Counted from the first letter of the stretch, positions 1 to 5,999 are shown. The stretch: 9,180 bases of DNA from Acidobacteriota bacterium (GCA_021799405.1 JAJZAL010000209.1:1-9180), one strand, 5' to 3'. Program-made: numbers and translations. The notes: generated by a model from the sequence alone, not told the origin.

Positions 1-440
1 CTTTTTTCGTGCCGCCCCTGCGCGAGCGCAAGCAGGATATTCCTCCGCTGGTGCGCGAGTTTCTGGCGGACTTTGGCCGCCAGTACGGCCGGCCACGCAT
101 GGAAATCAGCGAAGAGGCGCTGGACGCGCTGGCCCAGTACCACTGGCCGGGCAACGTGCGTGAGTTGAAAAACGTCATTGAGCGGATACTGATCCTTAAT
201 CCACGGACGTTGCGTATCGAGCGCAAGCATCTGCCGCCTTTGACACACAAGCCCGGAACGCGCTCGATGGAGGAATTCTCGTCGCTGCAACAGGCGCGCG
301 ACGCTTACGAGCGCGATTACATCCTCAAGAAGATTGAAGAGGCCCGCAATAACATCAGCCATGCGGCCGAATTGCTGGGCCTGGAACGCAGCCACCTCTA
401 TCGCAAGATGAAGACTCTGGGCATCAGCGTGCGGGAGTAG
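1..440 (+). CDS. Sigma-54-dependent transcriptional regulator, NtrC family (5' truncated by window)
   Basis: This is the C-terminal part of a bacterial enhancer-binding protein that remodels sigma-54 RNA polymerase by ATP hydrolysis. The frame is open from base 3, so the gene starts outside the window; a GTG at 9 lies inside the AAA+ domain and is not a start. About 145 residues are visible. First comes the conserved end of the AAA+ core (PPLRERKQDIPPL), then the sensor-II helix (WPGNVRELKNVIER, ending about 59 residues in). After a linker, a Fis-type helix-turn-helix runs to the stop (NISHAAELLGLERSHLYRKM). The Walker A/B, GAFTGA loop and any receiver or sensor domain are upstream and unseen, so the signal cannot be told. 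The stop is TAG at 438-440. The domain assignment is firm; the specific regulator is not recognisable. Confidence 0.92.
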   Translation, partial: FFVPPLRERKQDIPPLVREFLADFGRQYGRPRMEISEEALDALAQYHWPGNVRELKNVIERILILNPRTLRIERKHLPPLTHKPGTRSMEEFSSLQQARDAYERDYILKKIEEARNNISHAAELLGLERSHLYRKMKTLGISVRE

Positions 441-546
441 GCGGGAGTGAGGCAAGGCTGACTCCGCCGCTTGCGGCTTCGCTCTTCGGGCGGCATCCCG
501 TCGGCTTTTCGGGTTCAGGTGCCGGATCGCCGGCAAGGCGTGACCA

Positions 547-599
547 TTGCCGGATACTCGCTCCGCGCCGGGCATGCTCGCGTTTGCCGGTCACTCGCT
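547..599. repeat. Imperfect 16-bp direct repeat
   Basis: TTGCCGGATACTCGCT (547-562) recurs as TTGCCGGTCACTCGCT (584-599): 14 of 16 bases are identical, with starts 37 bases apart. A further TGCCGG at 520-525 begins a short stem (520-525 with 530-535). The pair lies immediately 5' of the hairpin at 601-620, so they may be one composite repeat unit. Confidence 0.55.
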
Positions 600-600
600 A

Positions 601-620
601 ACAACCGCGAAAGCGGTTGT
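601..620. repeat. Perfect 8-bp inverted repeat with GAAA loop
   Basis: ACAACCGC (601-608), GAAA (609-612) and GCGGTTGT (613-620) form a perfect stem closed by a GNRA-type tetraloop. No T-run follows, so it is not a standard intrinsic terminator. It lies 160 bases past the stop of the regulator gene. REP-like element or RNA processing signal are both possible. Confidence 0.6.
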
Positions 621-744
621 CATCCCGACCGGAGTGGAGGGATCCGTGGTTGCTTTTCGCGCATTCTGCAATTCCCCAAACGCTCATTCTCCACATAGCC
701 GGTGACCCGCCCAGAACTGCCGTTCTTACACGCAAGGTCGTCAT

Positions 745-765
745 AAACCGGCTGGAAGCCGGTTT
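745..765. repeat. 9-bp inverted repeat (REP-like hairpin)
   Basis: AAACCGGCT (745-753), GGA (754-756) and AGCCGGTTT (757-765) are perfectly complementary. In RNA the innermost pair may open to give a 5-base loop. There is no following T-run. The CCGGCTGGAAGCCGG core is the sort of palindrome seen in dispersed intergenic repeats. Confidence 0.6.
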
Positions 766-928
766 GCGGAGAGCGATGCTGAAGGGCTTCTTTGCTTTCC
801 GCGGTTCCCATTGTGAGGTCAGAGACCACGCGGCTCTTGGCAAACCCATATTTCTCAGTGGTAGCATGATTAAGTCTCCCCTGAGCAGTTGGTGTTACTT
901 TAGTCTAGCCAGTGTAACTATCCAGAGC

Positions 929-933
929 GAGGT
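929..933 (+). promoter_or_regulatory. Ribosome binding site for the gene at 939
   Basis: GAGGT lies five bases before the ATG at 939, a workable Shine-Dalgarno distance. It supports that ATG over later methionines at residues 28 and 79. Confidence 0.55.
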
Positions 934-938
934 AGTCT

Positions 939-1787
939 ATGGGTTATTCGGCGGGCTCCATAGGAAATCGCGCCGTTGACATTCGTCACGCGATTGATTA
1001 CGGGACGAAGCTAATCTTAATGTGCGTAGGAATTGGTCTGTTTCGAACGGAGCTACTCAGGATCATTTCACTGCCACGGGAACTCAACAACGAACTCTAT
1101 TTAGTTCTCTTAACAGCGGCCACCCTTCTCACCGCGGGATGGATTTTTGTCTCCAACAAAGAATTCGAGATCATGTGCGATTTCCTGGACCCGCTTGATT
1201 ACGAAATCCCCAAGGGGATATTCGTCGGGATGGCAATCGCAACAGCTCTCACTATCCTTTTGTACACGGCTCGAAATCCACTATGGTTCGGCATCAGCTA
1301 TTCAGCCTATATGCTGCTTAGTGTATTTGGTTGGAAGCGTGTGACGAGCGAGATGGACAAGGCAATCGAAGGCAGTCGCGAAAAGCTCCTGGACGAACCT
1401 GAGAGAAAGCGCGAGATATATGGAGGCGCCTTGGACATTCTCTATTCCTATTATGTCCGACAAGCAAATCTGCCTCGAGTTTGGACAAGCTTTGCCTTAG
1501 GGGTAGTGGGGCTAATGTTCTCACTCCTCGCGCGAACACTTGATCGGGCTGTGTTCAACACAATCGCTTATGTCATTTTTATCCTCTCAATCCTTGCCCT
1601 CGAGGGAGTCTTGGCCTTTTATTGGCGATTTAGGCTCTACGCCCAAGTGCGACCTTTTGAAACCGCTAAGCATGACCTCGAGCATCCCAAGCATCACAAG
1701 CGCTCCGAGCACCCCAAGCGTCACAAGCAAGGTCAGCGAAGTCATTCAAACGCCGCTGAATCGCACGGCTCCAAAGGCAGGTCGTAA
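939..1787 (+). CDS. Hypothetical polytopic membrane protein with His/Lys-rich C-terminal tail
   Basis: A 282-residue protein that I do not recognise. Hydrophobic segments lie at about 22-36 (weak), 52-71, 93-112, 114-132, 181-200 and 207-228, giving five or six membrane spans. A charged loop at about 133-180 (rich in E, K and R) separates spans four and five and is probably cytoplasmic. The last 40 residues are hydrophilic and basic, with eight histidines between 245 and 276. Part of this tail is a tandem 9-residue repeat (EHPKHHKRS / EHPKRHKQG). The start ATG has GAGGT five bases upstream. The stop TAA overlaps the next start as TAATG, so the two genes are very likely translationally coupled. 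Hand counts of three 60-base lines give about 45-52% GC, against about 77% in a sampled line of the permease gene, which suggests a different origin. The tail could bind metal or nucleic acid; neither is shown. Confidence 0.75.
   Translation: MGYSAGSIGNRAVDIRHAIDYGTKLILMCVGIGLFRTELLRIISLPRELNNELYLVLLTAATLLTAGWIFVSNKEFEIMCDFLDPLDYEIPKGIFVGMAIATALTILLYTARNPLWFGISYSAYMLLSVFGWKRVTSEMDKAIEGSREKLLDEPERKREIYGGALDILYSYYVRQANLPRVWTSFALGVVGLMFSLLARTLDRAVFNTIAYVIFILSILALEGVLAFYWRFRLYAQVRPFETAKHDLEHPKHHKRSEHPKRHKQGQRSHSNAAESHGSKGRS
1680..1733 (+). repeat. Two tandem 27-bp units encoding a His/Lys-rich tail
   Basis: Units 1680-1706 and 1707-1733 are in frame and encode EHPKHHKRS and EHPKRHKQG. The first 21 bases of each unit differ at only two positions and the last six diverge. 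This is an internal duplication inside the C-terminal tail of the 939 gene. Confidence 0.7.
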
Positions 1788-2239
1788 TGAAAAGACCGCA
1801 GATAATCTGGGTTGTAATGCTGCTAATTTCCGGGATCGCGGCATTCTTGGGATTTGTGAATGTGCACGCCGGGAACGCATCTGGATTTTGCCCATGGTTC
1901 TGGTGGATGGGTATATTCACGTGGGATGATGCGCTAATCATCGGAGTTTTCCTGTTTCTCGCTACCGGTATAGTCGCGCTGAAACGGGATCTTGTGCTGA
2001 CCGTCCTGATTTACTCATTCTATGGAGTCTTGAGAACGGGCATTGAGGCCCTTTACAACCTCAACGCTCAGTTCTCCCCCATCACACGACCATGGGAAGC
2101 GAACCTTCCTGCGATAGCAGCATATTTTCATCTCAAGCTCGTCGAATTGTTTGTTGTAGCACAGGTTTTCTATACCGTGCTCTGTGTCTCTTTGGCTGTG
2201 GTCTTCATTTCATCCCTGAAACGATATCTCCAGAGATGA
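1787..2239 (+). CDS. Hypothetical small membrane protein, coupled to the gene before it
   Basis: A 150-residue integral membrane protein that I do not recognise. Hydrophobic segments at about 6-25, 49-66, 69-88 and 118-142 suggest four spans. Between spans one and two is a short loop dense in aromatic residues (CPWFWWMGIFTW, 35-46). The ends are basic (MKRP at the start, LKRYLQR at the finish), so both termini are probably cytoplasmic. The ATG shares its A with the upstream TAA stop (TAATG), and AGG sits five bases before it, so translation most likely depends on the first gene. Base composition is equally low in GC. The tight pairing suggests the two proteins form one membrane complex, but nothing shows a substrate or activity. 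No signal peptide cleavage site is evident. Confidence 0.75.
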   Translation: MKRPQIIWVVMLLISGIAAFLGFVNVHAGNASGFCPWFWWMGIFTWDDALIIGVFLFLATGIVALKRDLVLTVLIYSFYGVLRTGIEALYNLNAQFSPITRPWEANLPAIAAYFHLKLVELFVVAQVFYTVLCVSLAVVFISSLKRYLQR

Positions 2240-2664
2240 AGTTGCAAGCGGCGGCCGGAGGCGGGTGGCACCGATTCCGGTGACTGCTCCGAATCACGCT
2301 GCAGGTGGCCCACATCTCATGACCCCATGCCACCACGAGACCCGGACACCCAAACGTAGCGGAGGAAGAATGGTCCCCAAGAAACCAGTGCTCCTGTGGA
2401 AGGAAGATTTGTAGCGGAAAGCGGAGTCGGCCAGGGTTCAAGAAAGCGGGGAGCGGCATCTCGGAGGTATCGCCGTTAATCGTGACCTATGCCAAAGCTC
2501 TCTCTGCGCCTGGCAAATCTCCGCATTCCATGCCGCTAAGTTATTGCTTCCTTCGTGCTGGCCGCGCCGGTTCGGGCGCTCGCGGCTGGAACGGCATCCG
2601 GCGCCGCGCAGGCCTGCTGCGGTTCTTGAATTGCCGCGTCACTGAAGTAGCATCGCCTGGCCGT
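2240..2664. other. Gene-free stretch, probably degenerate repeats
   Basis: About 425 bases between the membrane-protein pair and the DoxX gene with no gene I can support. A plus-strand frame opening at 2482 runs on antisense through doxX and has no domain pattern; a minus-strand frame at 2205-2459 is likewise featureless. The stretch includes an inverted repeat GGTGGC (2304-2309) / GCCACC (2329-2334) within a segment like repeats I recall between Acidobacteriota genes. It also has a GC-rich tract at about 2555-2625. The overall look matches 441-938, so the membrane pair is flanked by repeat-like DNA on both sides. Confidence 0.45.
2304..2334. repeat. Inverted repeat GGTGGC/GCCACC with 19-base loop
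   Basis: GGTGGC at 2304-2309 pairs with GCCACC at 2329-2334. The loop is long and no T-run follows, so it is not a typical terminator. It may be the remnant of a dispersed repeat. It sits 65 bases after the stop of the 1787 gene. Confidence 0.35.
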
Positions 2665-3084
2665 TCAGCGTCTTCGATCCACCGCGAAGGAGCCCACGCC
2701 CAGACAGGCGATTGCAATCAGGCCGAGCAACATGCAGAGGTCCGTTCGCGCCTCGTGCATCGCGTGCCAGAACTCATGCCTGAGCAGCATGGGAACCTTG
2801 GTCGTTGCGATGGCGACCGCAATGTCAATGAGAAGCAGAGCGATGGCGAAGGTGGAAGCAAGGCCGATGATGAGCAATGCCCCGCACACAATTTCGACCA
2901 GGCCCACGAACGGTCCCATAAGGTGCGGAATGGGAATGCCGATCCGGGCAAAGCGGCCCGCGCCCAGTTCGGCGGGATAGAGAAATTTCTGGATCCCCTC
3001 GGAAAGGAATACCCAGCCGACCAGCAGGCGGAGCAGGAAAAGCCCCAGTGAAGTGCGGAACTGCGATGCCGACATAGCTGCCAT
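2665..3084 (-). CDS. DoxX family membrane protein
   Basis: A 139-residue protein with the four-span DoxX layout. Span one, at about 12-29, is followed by the family signature-like EGIQKFLYP (29-37). Then come a short loop with IPIPHLMGPF, span two at about 57-76 ending in GLVEIVCGALLIIG, span three at about 79-93, and span four at about 115-133. The family is named from subunits of thiosulfate:quinone oxidoreductase, but most bacterial members are of unknown function and several are tied to redox stress. I infer no specific reaction. I chose the ATG at 3084 because GGAGG lies four bases upstream; an ATG three codons later (3075) is a close alternative giving 136 residues. The frame stays open much further upstream but runs antisense into the permease gene. 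It is transcribed divergently from the permease. Confidence 0.85.
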   Translation of the reverse strand: MAAMSASQFRTSLGLFLLRLLVGWVFLSEGIQKFLYPAELGAGRFARIGIPIPHLMGPFVGLVEIVCGALLIIGLASTFAIALLLIDIAVAIATTKVPMLLRHEFWHAMHEARTDLCMLLGLIAIACLGVGSFAVDRRR

Positions 3085-3088
3085 AAGA

Positions 3089-3093
3089 CCTCC
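3089..3093 (-). promoter_or_regulatory. Ribosome binding site of the DoxX gene
   Basis: On the minus strand GGAGG (CCTCC on plus) stands four bases before the ATG at 3084 and 13 before the ATG at 3075. The first spacing is slightly short but far better than the second, so it decides the start. Confidence 0.6.
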
Positions 3094-3139
3094 GGCAAGA
3101 CCCGCGATTGTGGAAGAGGCTTCTTCTTTTTCGCGTGAA

Positions 3140-3160
3140 ATCACCGGAATTGTATCACCG
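3140..3160. promoter_or_regulatory. Direct repeat ATCACCG in the divergent promoter region
   Basis: ATCACCG occurs at 3140-3146 and again at 3154-3160, 14 bases apart, in the only non-coding space between the divergent DoxX and permease genes. Between the copies, 3149-3154 reads TACAAT on the minus strand, one base off a consensus -10, though no good -35 lies at the right distance. An operator overlapping the DoxX promoter is possible; the evidence is slight. Confidence 0.25.
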
Positions 3161-3210
3161 CAGGAGTGGCCACGAGGCCGCGGTTTGCGGCCCATGATAA
3201 CCTCAGGCAC

Positions 3211-4458
3211 ATGCAGGCAAATGGGCAGGAAGGTACAGCCGCCATACCTTTCAGTGCGCCGCCGGAGCGGCCGTGGGTCTTCGGGCTGTTGATTGCTCCC
3301 ATGGCGGTGCTCGCCAATGGCGTGGTTGGCGGGGCGCTGTCGTATCTGCTGCGCCGGCAGGGAGTGGGGCCGGAGCGGAGTGCCGCGATCATTGCGCTGC
3401 TGAGCCTGCCCCAGACGATCTATTTTCTTTGGAGCCCGGTGACGGACTTCTGGATGCGCCGCCGCACCTGGCTGATGGTGGCTGCGGCGGCAGCCGGAGC
3501 GGCGATGCTGGCGGCATTCCAGGTTCGCAGCCTGGCGGGGCACTGGGCCGTGGCGCTGATGTTCCTGGGCGGCTGCCTGGGCCAGCTGGTGGTAGCCAGT
3601 TGTGGCGGGATGATGGGCGCACTGCACAGCGAAGTGAGCCGGCGGCGCGCCAGCAGCTTTTACCAGGGCGGTTCGCTGGCCTTTGGCGCGGTGGCCGTGC
3701 TGGTGCTGGTGCTGCTCTCGGCGAAGTTTCGTCTCGGCGTGCTGGGCTGGCTGGTGGGCGCCATGATTGCGCTGCCTTCAGTGGCGGCGCTGGCCGCGCC
3801 CAGGCAACCTGAAGTGAATCTGCAGGGCGTGGGCGAAACGCTGGCGCATATCTGGCAGGAATTCAAAAGCACATTCCTGCGCTGGGAGGCCATTCCCTAT
3901 ACGCTGCTGGTGACCTTCCCCATGGGCAGCGGTGCCATGATCGCCCTGCTGCCGGGCCTGGCCGCGGACTATCACATCAGCGGACAGCAGGTGGCCTGGA
4001 TCAATGGGCTGGGCGGCGCCCTGCTGATGGCCGGCGGCGCGCTTTCGGCTACGCTGATCTCTACGCGGGTGCGGGCTTCGGTGGCCTATCCGCTTACGGG
4101 ACTGGTGAACGCAGCCACGCTGACGGTTCTGTGGCTGGGACCGCTGAGCCCGTCGGTCTACTTCGTTGGCGTGGTTTTGTTTCTCTATACCGTCGGGACA
4201 TCCTATGCGATGTTCACAGCGGTGGTACTGGAGTTTCTGGGCGGGTCGGGCAAGAGCGGCAGCGCACGCTACTCCATCATCAACTCACTCGGCAATATTC
4301 CGGTAGCCTATATGGAATTCATCGACGGCAAGAGTTACGGGCGCTGGGGAACGCGCGCCATGCCCGCCACCGATGCCGCCATCAGCGCCGCCGGAGCGAT
4401 CCTGCTGCTTGCATACTTCCTGACCCGCCGCCAGGCGGGAGCACAGAAGCAAAGTTGA
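3211..4458 (+). CDS. MFS permease, PAT/AmpG-like
   Basis: A 415-residue, highly hydrophobic protein with the length and twelve-span rhythm of a major facilitator transporter. Near the N-terminus, SYLLRRQGVG (44-53) and LPQTIYFLWSPVTDFWMRRR (66-85) match the first spans and the motif-A loop of the peptide/acetyl-CoA (PAT) group, which includes the muropeptide permease AmpG. The second half has a matching SARYSIINSLGNIP segment (351-364). AmpG itself imports anhydro-muropeptides, but the substrate here cannot be read from sequence and no cell-wall recycling gene is adjacent. The start is uncertain. ATG 3211 gives a normal N-terminus but only a weak AGG before it. GTG 3166 would add 15 residues, but it overlaps its own AGGAG and so is not well placed. 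The gene is very GC-rich and ends 20 bases short of the convergent gene. Confidence 0.83.
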   Translation: MQANGQEGTAAIPFSAPPERPWVFGLLIAPMAVLANGVVGGALSYLLRRQGVGPERSAAIIALLSLPQTIYFLWSPVTDFWMRRRTWLMVAAAAAGAAMLAAFQVRSLAGHWAVALMFLGGCLGQLVVASCGGMMGALHSEVSRRRASSFYQGGSLAFGAVAVLVLVLLSAKFRLGVLGWLVGAMIALPSVAALAAPRQPEVNLQGVGETLAHIWQEFKSTFLRWEAIPYTLLVTFPMGSGAMIALLPGLAADYHISGQQVAWINGLGGALLMAGGALSATLISTRVRASVAYPLTGLVNAATLTVLWLGPLSPSVYFVGVVLFLYTVGTSYAMFTAVVLEFLGGSGKSGSARYSIINSLGNIPVAYMEFIDGKSYGRWGTRAMPATDAAISAAGAILLLAYFLTRRQAGAQKQS

Positions 4459-4483
4459 GCTGAAGCGGTGGCGTAGATTCAGC
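4459..4483. terminator. Possible bidirectional stem-loop between convergent genes
   Basis: GCTGAA (4459-4464) pairs with TTCAGC (4478-4483) across 13 bases. The stem begins right after the permease stop and covers the stop codon of the opposite gene. No T-run follows on either strand, so termination here is only a suggestion. Confidence 0.25.
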
Positions 4484-5552
4484 GCTCGCTGGTCTGGTCA
4501 AGAATGGGCCCGATTGATCCCGGATTGTCCCCCAGCACTGGATAAACGCGGAAGTCCCACACCGAAACGTTCATTTCCGATGGAGAAAGGATCTCAACCA
4601 GCGCATACTCGCCGATGAGCAGCTTCTGGGTGAGCTGAACGCGCATCCAGCGCTTGCCGGCCAGGATCTCGACCTTGGTGGGGATTACATTGGAGTTCTG
4701 AACGATCTTGCCGTCTGCGCCGATCTGGACGGGGCCCAGTCTCCGCTCCGCCAGGCGTTCATCAAGACGGACGACGGCAAACTGCGAGCTTGGGGATTCC
4801 GCGCCCTTCACGCGGTTGTCATCGGCAGTGGGGTTGACGGTCTTTATCGTAATGGGGTGGGAGAGGACCGGCTCTGTGCCGGCGGGCGCCGGAAGCGAAA
4901 GATAGAAGGAGGGGTCGTTCACGTGCAAGTGCACTTTGGCGTGTTCGCCCTGAAGAGCAAGACGGATGCGGGCTCCGGCCAGAGGGTTCAGCATGCCCAG
5001 GCCATTGCGGCTCCTGGCGTTTATGTCCAGATCGTTGGATTGCAGTGTTACCAGCTCTGGCGTGCCCTGAAAGGTGTCGAGCACAAAAACGCCACTCTGA
5101 TCGGGCAATTCGAGCCCGGGTGCAACCTGGGGCATGCGGGCCTTTTCGTCGGCGCGCGCCGTGGCTTCTTCCGCATCGACCTCCGCGGCCTCTTTCATGC
5201 CGGGTGAGCTTTCGTCGCCGGAGAGGTTCGCGTGCTCCTGCTCCCATTTGCGGGTGGCATCCCAGTCGACCAGGTTAGCCGGCAGTTCTTCCCAATCACC
5301 GCGCTCCTGAGAAAGGTAGCGCACGCGATCACCCACAATCTGGTACTGCCGCACCATCTGATAGGAGCCGTCTTTGAGAATCAGGCGATGGTTGCGGCCG
5401 AGGCCGGGCAGGTCAGGTTTCAGGACGAGGGACTTTTGCGATTCTGATTGAGGTTGGGCCGCCGATTGCGCCGGGCAGGATGCACAAAGTACCGTCACGA
5501 ACGGTGCAAGACTCACCGCGAGCAGCCAACGCACTCGACGCGCACATGCCAC
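4479..5552 (-). CDS. Secreted hypothetical protein with N-terminal beta-rich domain
   Basis: A protein of about 357 residues with no named family that I can assign. With the GTG at 5552 it begins MACARRVRWLLAVSLAP, a basic n-region and hydrophobic core typical of a Sec signal peptide, with likely cleavage after CPA (residue 28). Next is a compact region (about 42-107) with LKDGSYQ, GDRVRYLS, DWEELP and LVDW, alternating like a small beta-barrel. An acidic, probably flexible linker follows (about 108-145), then a second beta-rich domain (about 147-357) ending in TSER. It is probably periplasmic or surface-exposed. The start is uncertain: no Shine-Dalgarno precedes 5552, GTG 5534 is an alternative (351 residues), and the frame stays open upstream to 5858, antisense to the next gene. 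The protein type looks familiar from Acidobacteriota but its function is unknown to me. Confidence 0.7.
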   Translation of the reverse strand: MACARRVRWLLAVSLAPFVTVLCASCPAQSAAQPQSESQKSLVLKPDLPGLGRNHRLILKDGSYQMVRQYQIVGDRVRYLSQERGDWEELPANLVDWDATRKWEQEHANLSGDESSPGMKEAAEVDAEEATARADEKARMPQVAPGLELPDQSGVFVLDTFQGTPELVTLQSNDLDINARSRNGLGMLNPLAGARIRLALQGEHAKVHLHVNDPSFYLSLPAPAGTEPVLSHPITIKTVNPTADDNRVKGAESPSSQFAVVRLDERLAERRLGPVQIGADGKIVQNSNVIPTKVEILAGKRWMRVQLTQKLLIGEYALVEILSPSEMNVSVWDFRVYPVLGDNPGSIGPILDQTSER

Positions 5553-5684
5553 AACTACACAGTTTAGACGACCCGGCGAGACTGAAGTTGTCTGGAGTTT
5601 GGCTGGAAATTCGAGCCCGATGCGCAACCTTCTCCGGTGTGCGAACGTCCCAAATTGTGTAAGCTTAATCCAAAGGATGGTTAT
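5553..5684. promoter_or_regulatory. Divergent intergenic region
   Basis: These 132 bases separate the minus-strand secreted protein from the plus-strand small membrane protein and must hold both promoters. I searched for -35/-10 pairs and found none that I would defend. A weak extended -10-like TGTGTAAGCT lies at 5656-5665 on plus, but its distance to the start is very short. Confidence 0.4.
5672..5677 (+). promoter_or_regulatory. Ribosome binding site that fixes a TTG start
   Basis: AAAGGA is seven bases before the TTG at 5685, an ideal distance. A GTG at 5637 in the same frame has no such site, so translation most likely begins at the TTG. Confidence 0.65.
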
Positions 5685-5999
5685 TTGGCAGGGTTTAGGG
5701 GGCAAACACGCGACGCACGCCGCTCTGCGTCCACCGTTTTCAGGGTGACGACGTTGGTGTGCCTGCTTTTGATTGCCCTGGTGGCCGTGGCGCAGGTGGC
5801 GCATGTCCACTCGAACCAGAATGACGCACTCCGCTGCCCGCTGTGTATCACGATGCACTCGGCGGCTCCGGTTTCAACGACCACCGCCGCGATCGTTCTG
5901 GTTCAGGTAGGCATCTCGGTTCCCGTTCTCAAGGCGCGCTCTGCTGCCCGGTACTGGCATCCTAAGCTCTTTACGCGTCCCCCGCCCACGGCTTGCTGA
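5685..5999 (+). CDS. Small membrane protein with HxH and CPLC motifs (DUF2946-like)
   Basis: A 104-residue protein read from TTG 5685, chosen for the AAAGGA seven bases before it. Starting at GTG 5637 would give 120 residues with no ribosome site. After a basic N-terminus there is a hydrophobic span (about 21-38), then HVH (40-42), a short polar stretch, CPLC (51-54) and MH (57-58). A second hydrophobic segment (about 66-82) and the end RYWHPKLFTRPPPTAC follow. Histidines and a cysteine pair just outside a membrane span suggest metal or thiol chemistry on the periplasmic side. The layout resembles DUF2946-type proteins, which are known near copper and TonB receptor genes; I infer the match from motif order only. 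The stop is 188 bases before the receptor start, in the same direction and with no obvious terminator, so co-transcription is likely. Confidence 0.72.
   Translation: MAGFRGQTRDARRSASTVFRVTTLVCLLLIALVAVAQVAHVHSNQNDALRCPLCITMHSAAPVSTTTAAIVLVQVGISVPVLKARSAARYWHPKLFTRPPPTAC

Larger units (their letters stand above)
441..938. other. Gene-free stretch with interspersed-repeat character
   Basis: About 500 bases with no convincing gene. Short frames exist on both strands, but they overlap one another, lack ribosome sites and have no domain pattern. The stretch holds a 16-base imperfect direct repeat (547 and 584), a 6-bp stem with an ATCG loop at 520-535, a perfect 8-bp hairpin at 601-620 and a 9-bp hairpin at 745-765. 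From memory, GC-rich segments ending in a CATCCCGACCGGAGTGGAGG-like string (620-639) recur between genes in Acidobacteriota genomes. I cannot verify copy number from one window. The last 50 bases are AT-richer and probably carry the promoter of the gene at 939, but I see no clean -35/-10 pair. Confidence 0.5.

Noticed and set aside
441..480. Possible terminator after the regulator (GCCGC TT GCGGC at 466-477)
   Set aside because: The two-base loop is sterically impossible as drawn and no T-run follows.
441..938. CRISPR array or tRNA in the gene-free stretches
   Set aside because: The direct repeats are only two imperfect copies with no regular spacing, and no cloverleaf or T-loop sequence was seen here or in 2240-2664.
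598..979. Overlapping short frames on both strands (598-867 minus, 617-979 plus)
   Set aside because: They lie over repeat hairpins, start inside them and show no protein-like pattern. Such frames are typical of interspersed repeats mis-called as genes.
2205..2459. Minus-strand frame of 84 residues after the membrane pair
   Set aside because: It overlaps the end of the 1787 gene, has no ribosome site or domain, and lies over repeat-like DNA.
2482..3051. Plus-strand frame of 189 residues
   Set aside because: Most of it is antisense to the DoxX gene, its composition is low-complexity polar and it has no ribosome site.
2665..3627. Long minus-strand reading frame extending the DoxX gene to 320 residues
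   Set aside because: The extra N-terminal part is antisense to the permease gene, is rich in H, Q, P and R without any domain pattern, and GGAGG sits at the internal start 3084.
5553..5858. Upstream extension of the secreted protein to 5858
   Set aside because: It would bury the signal peptide about 100 residues in and run antisense through the CPLC gene.
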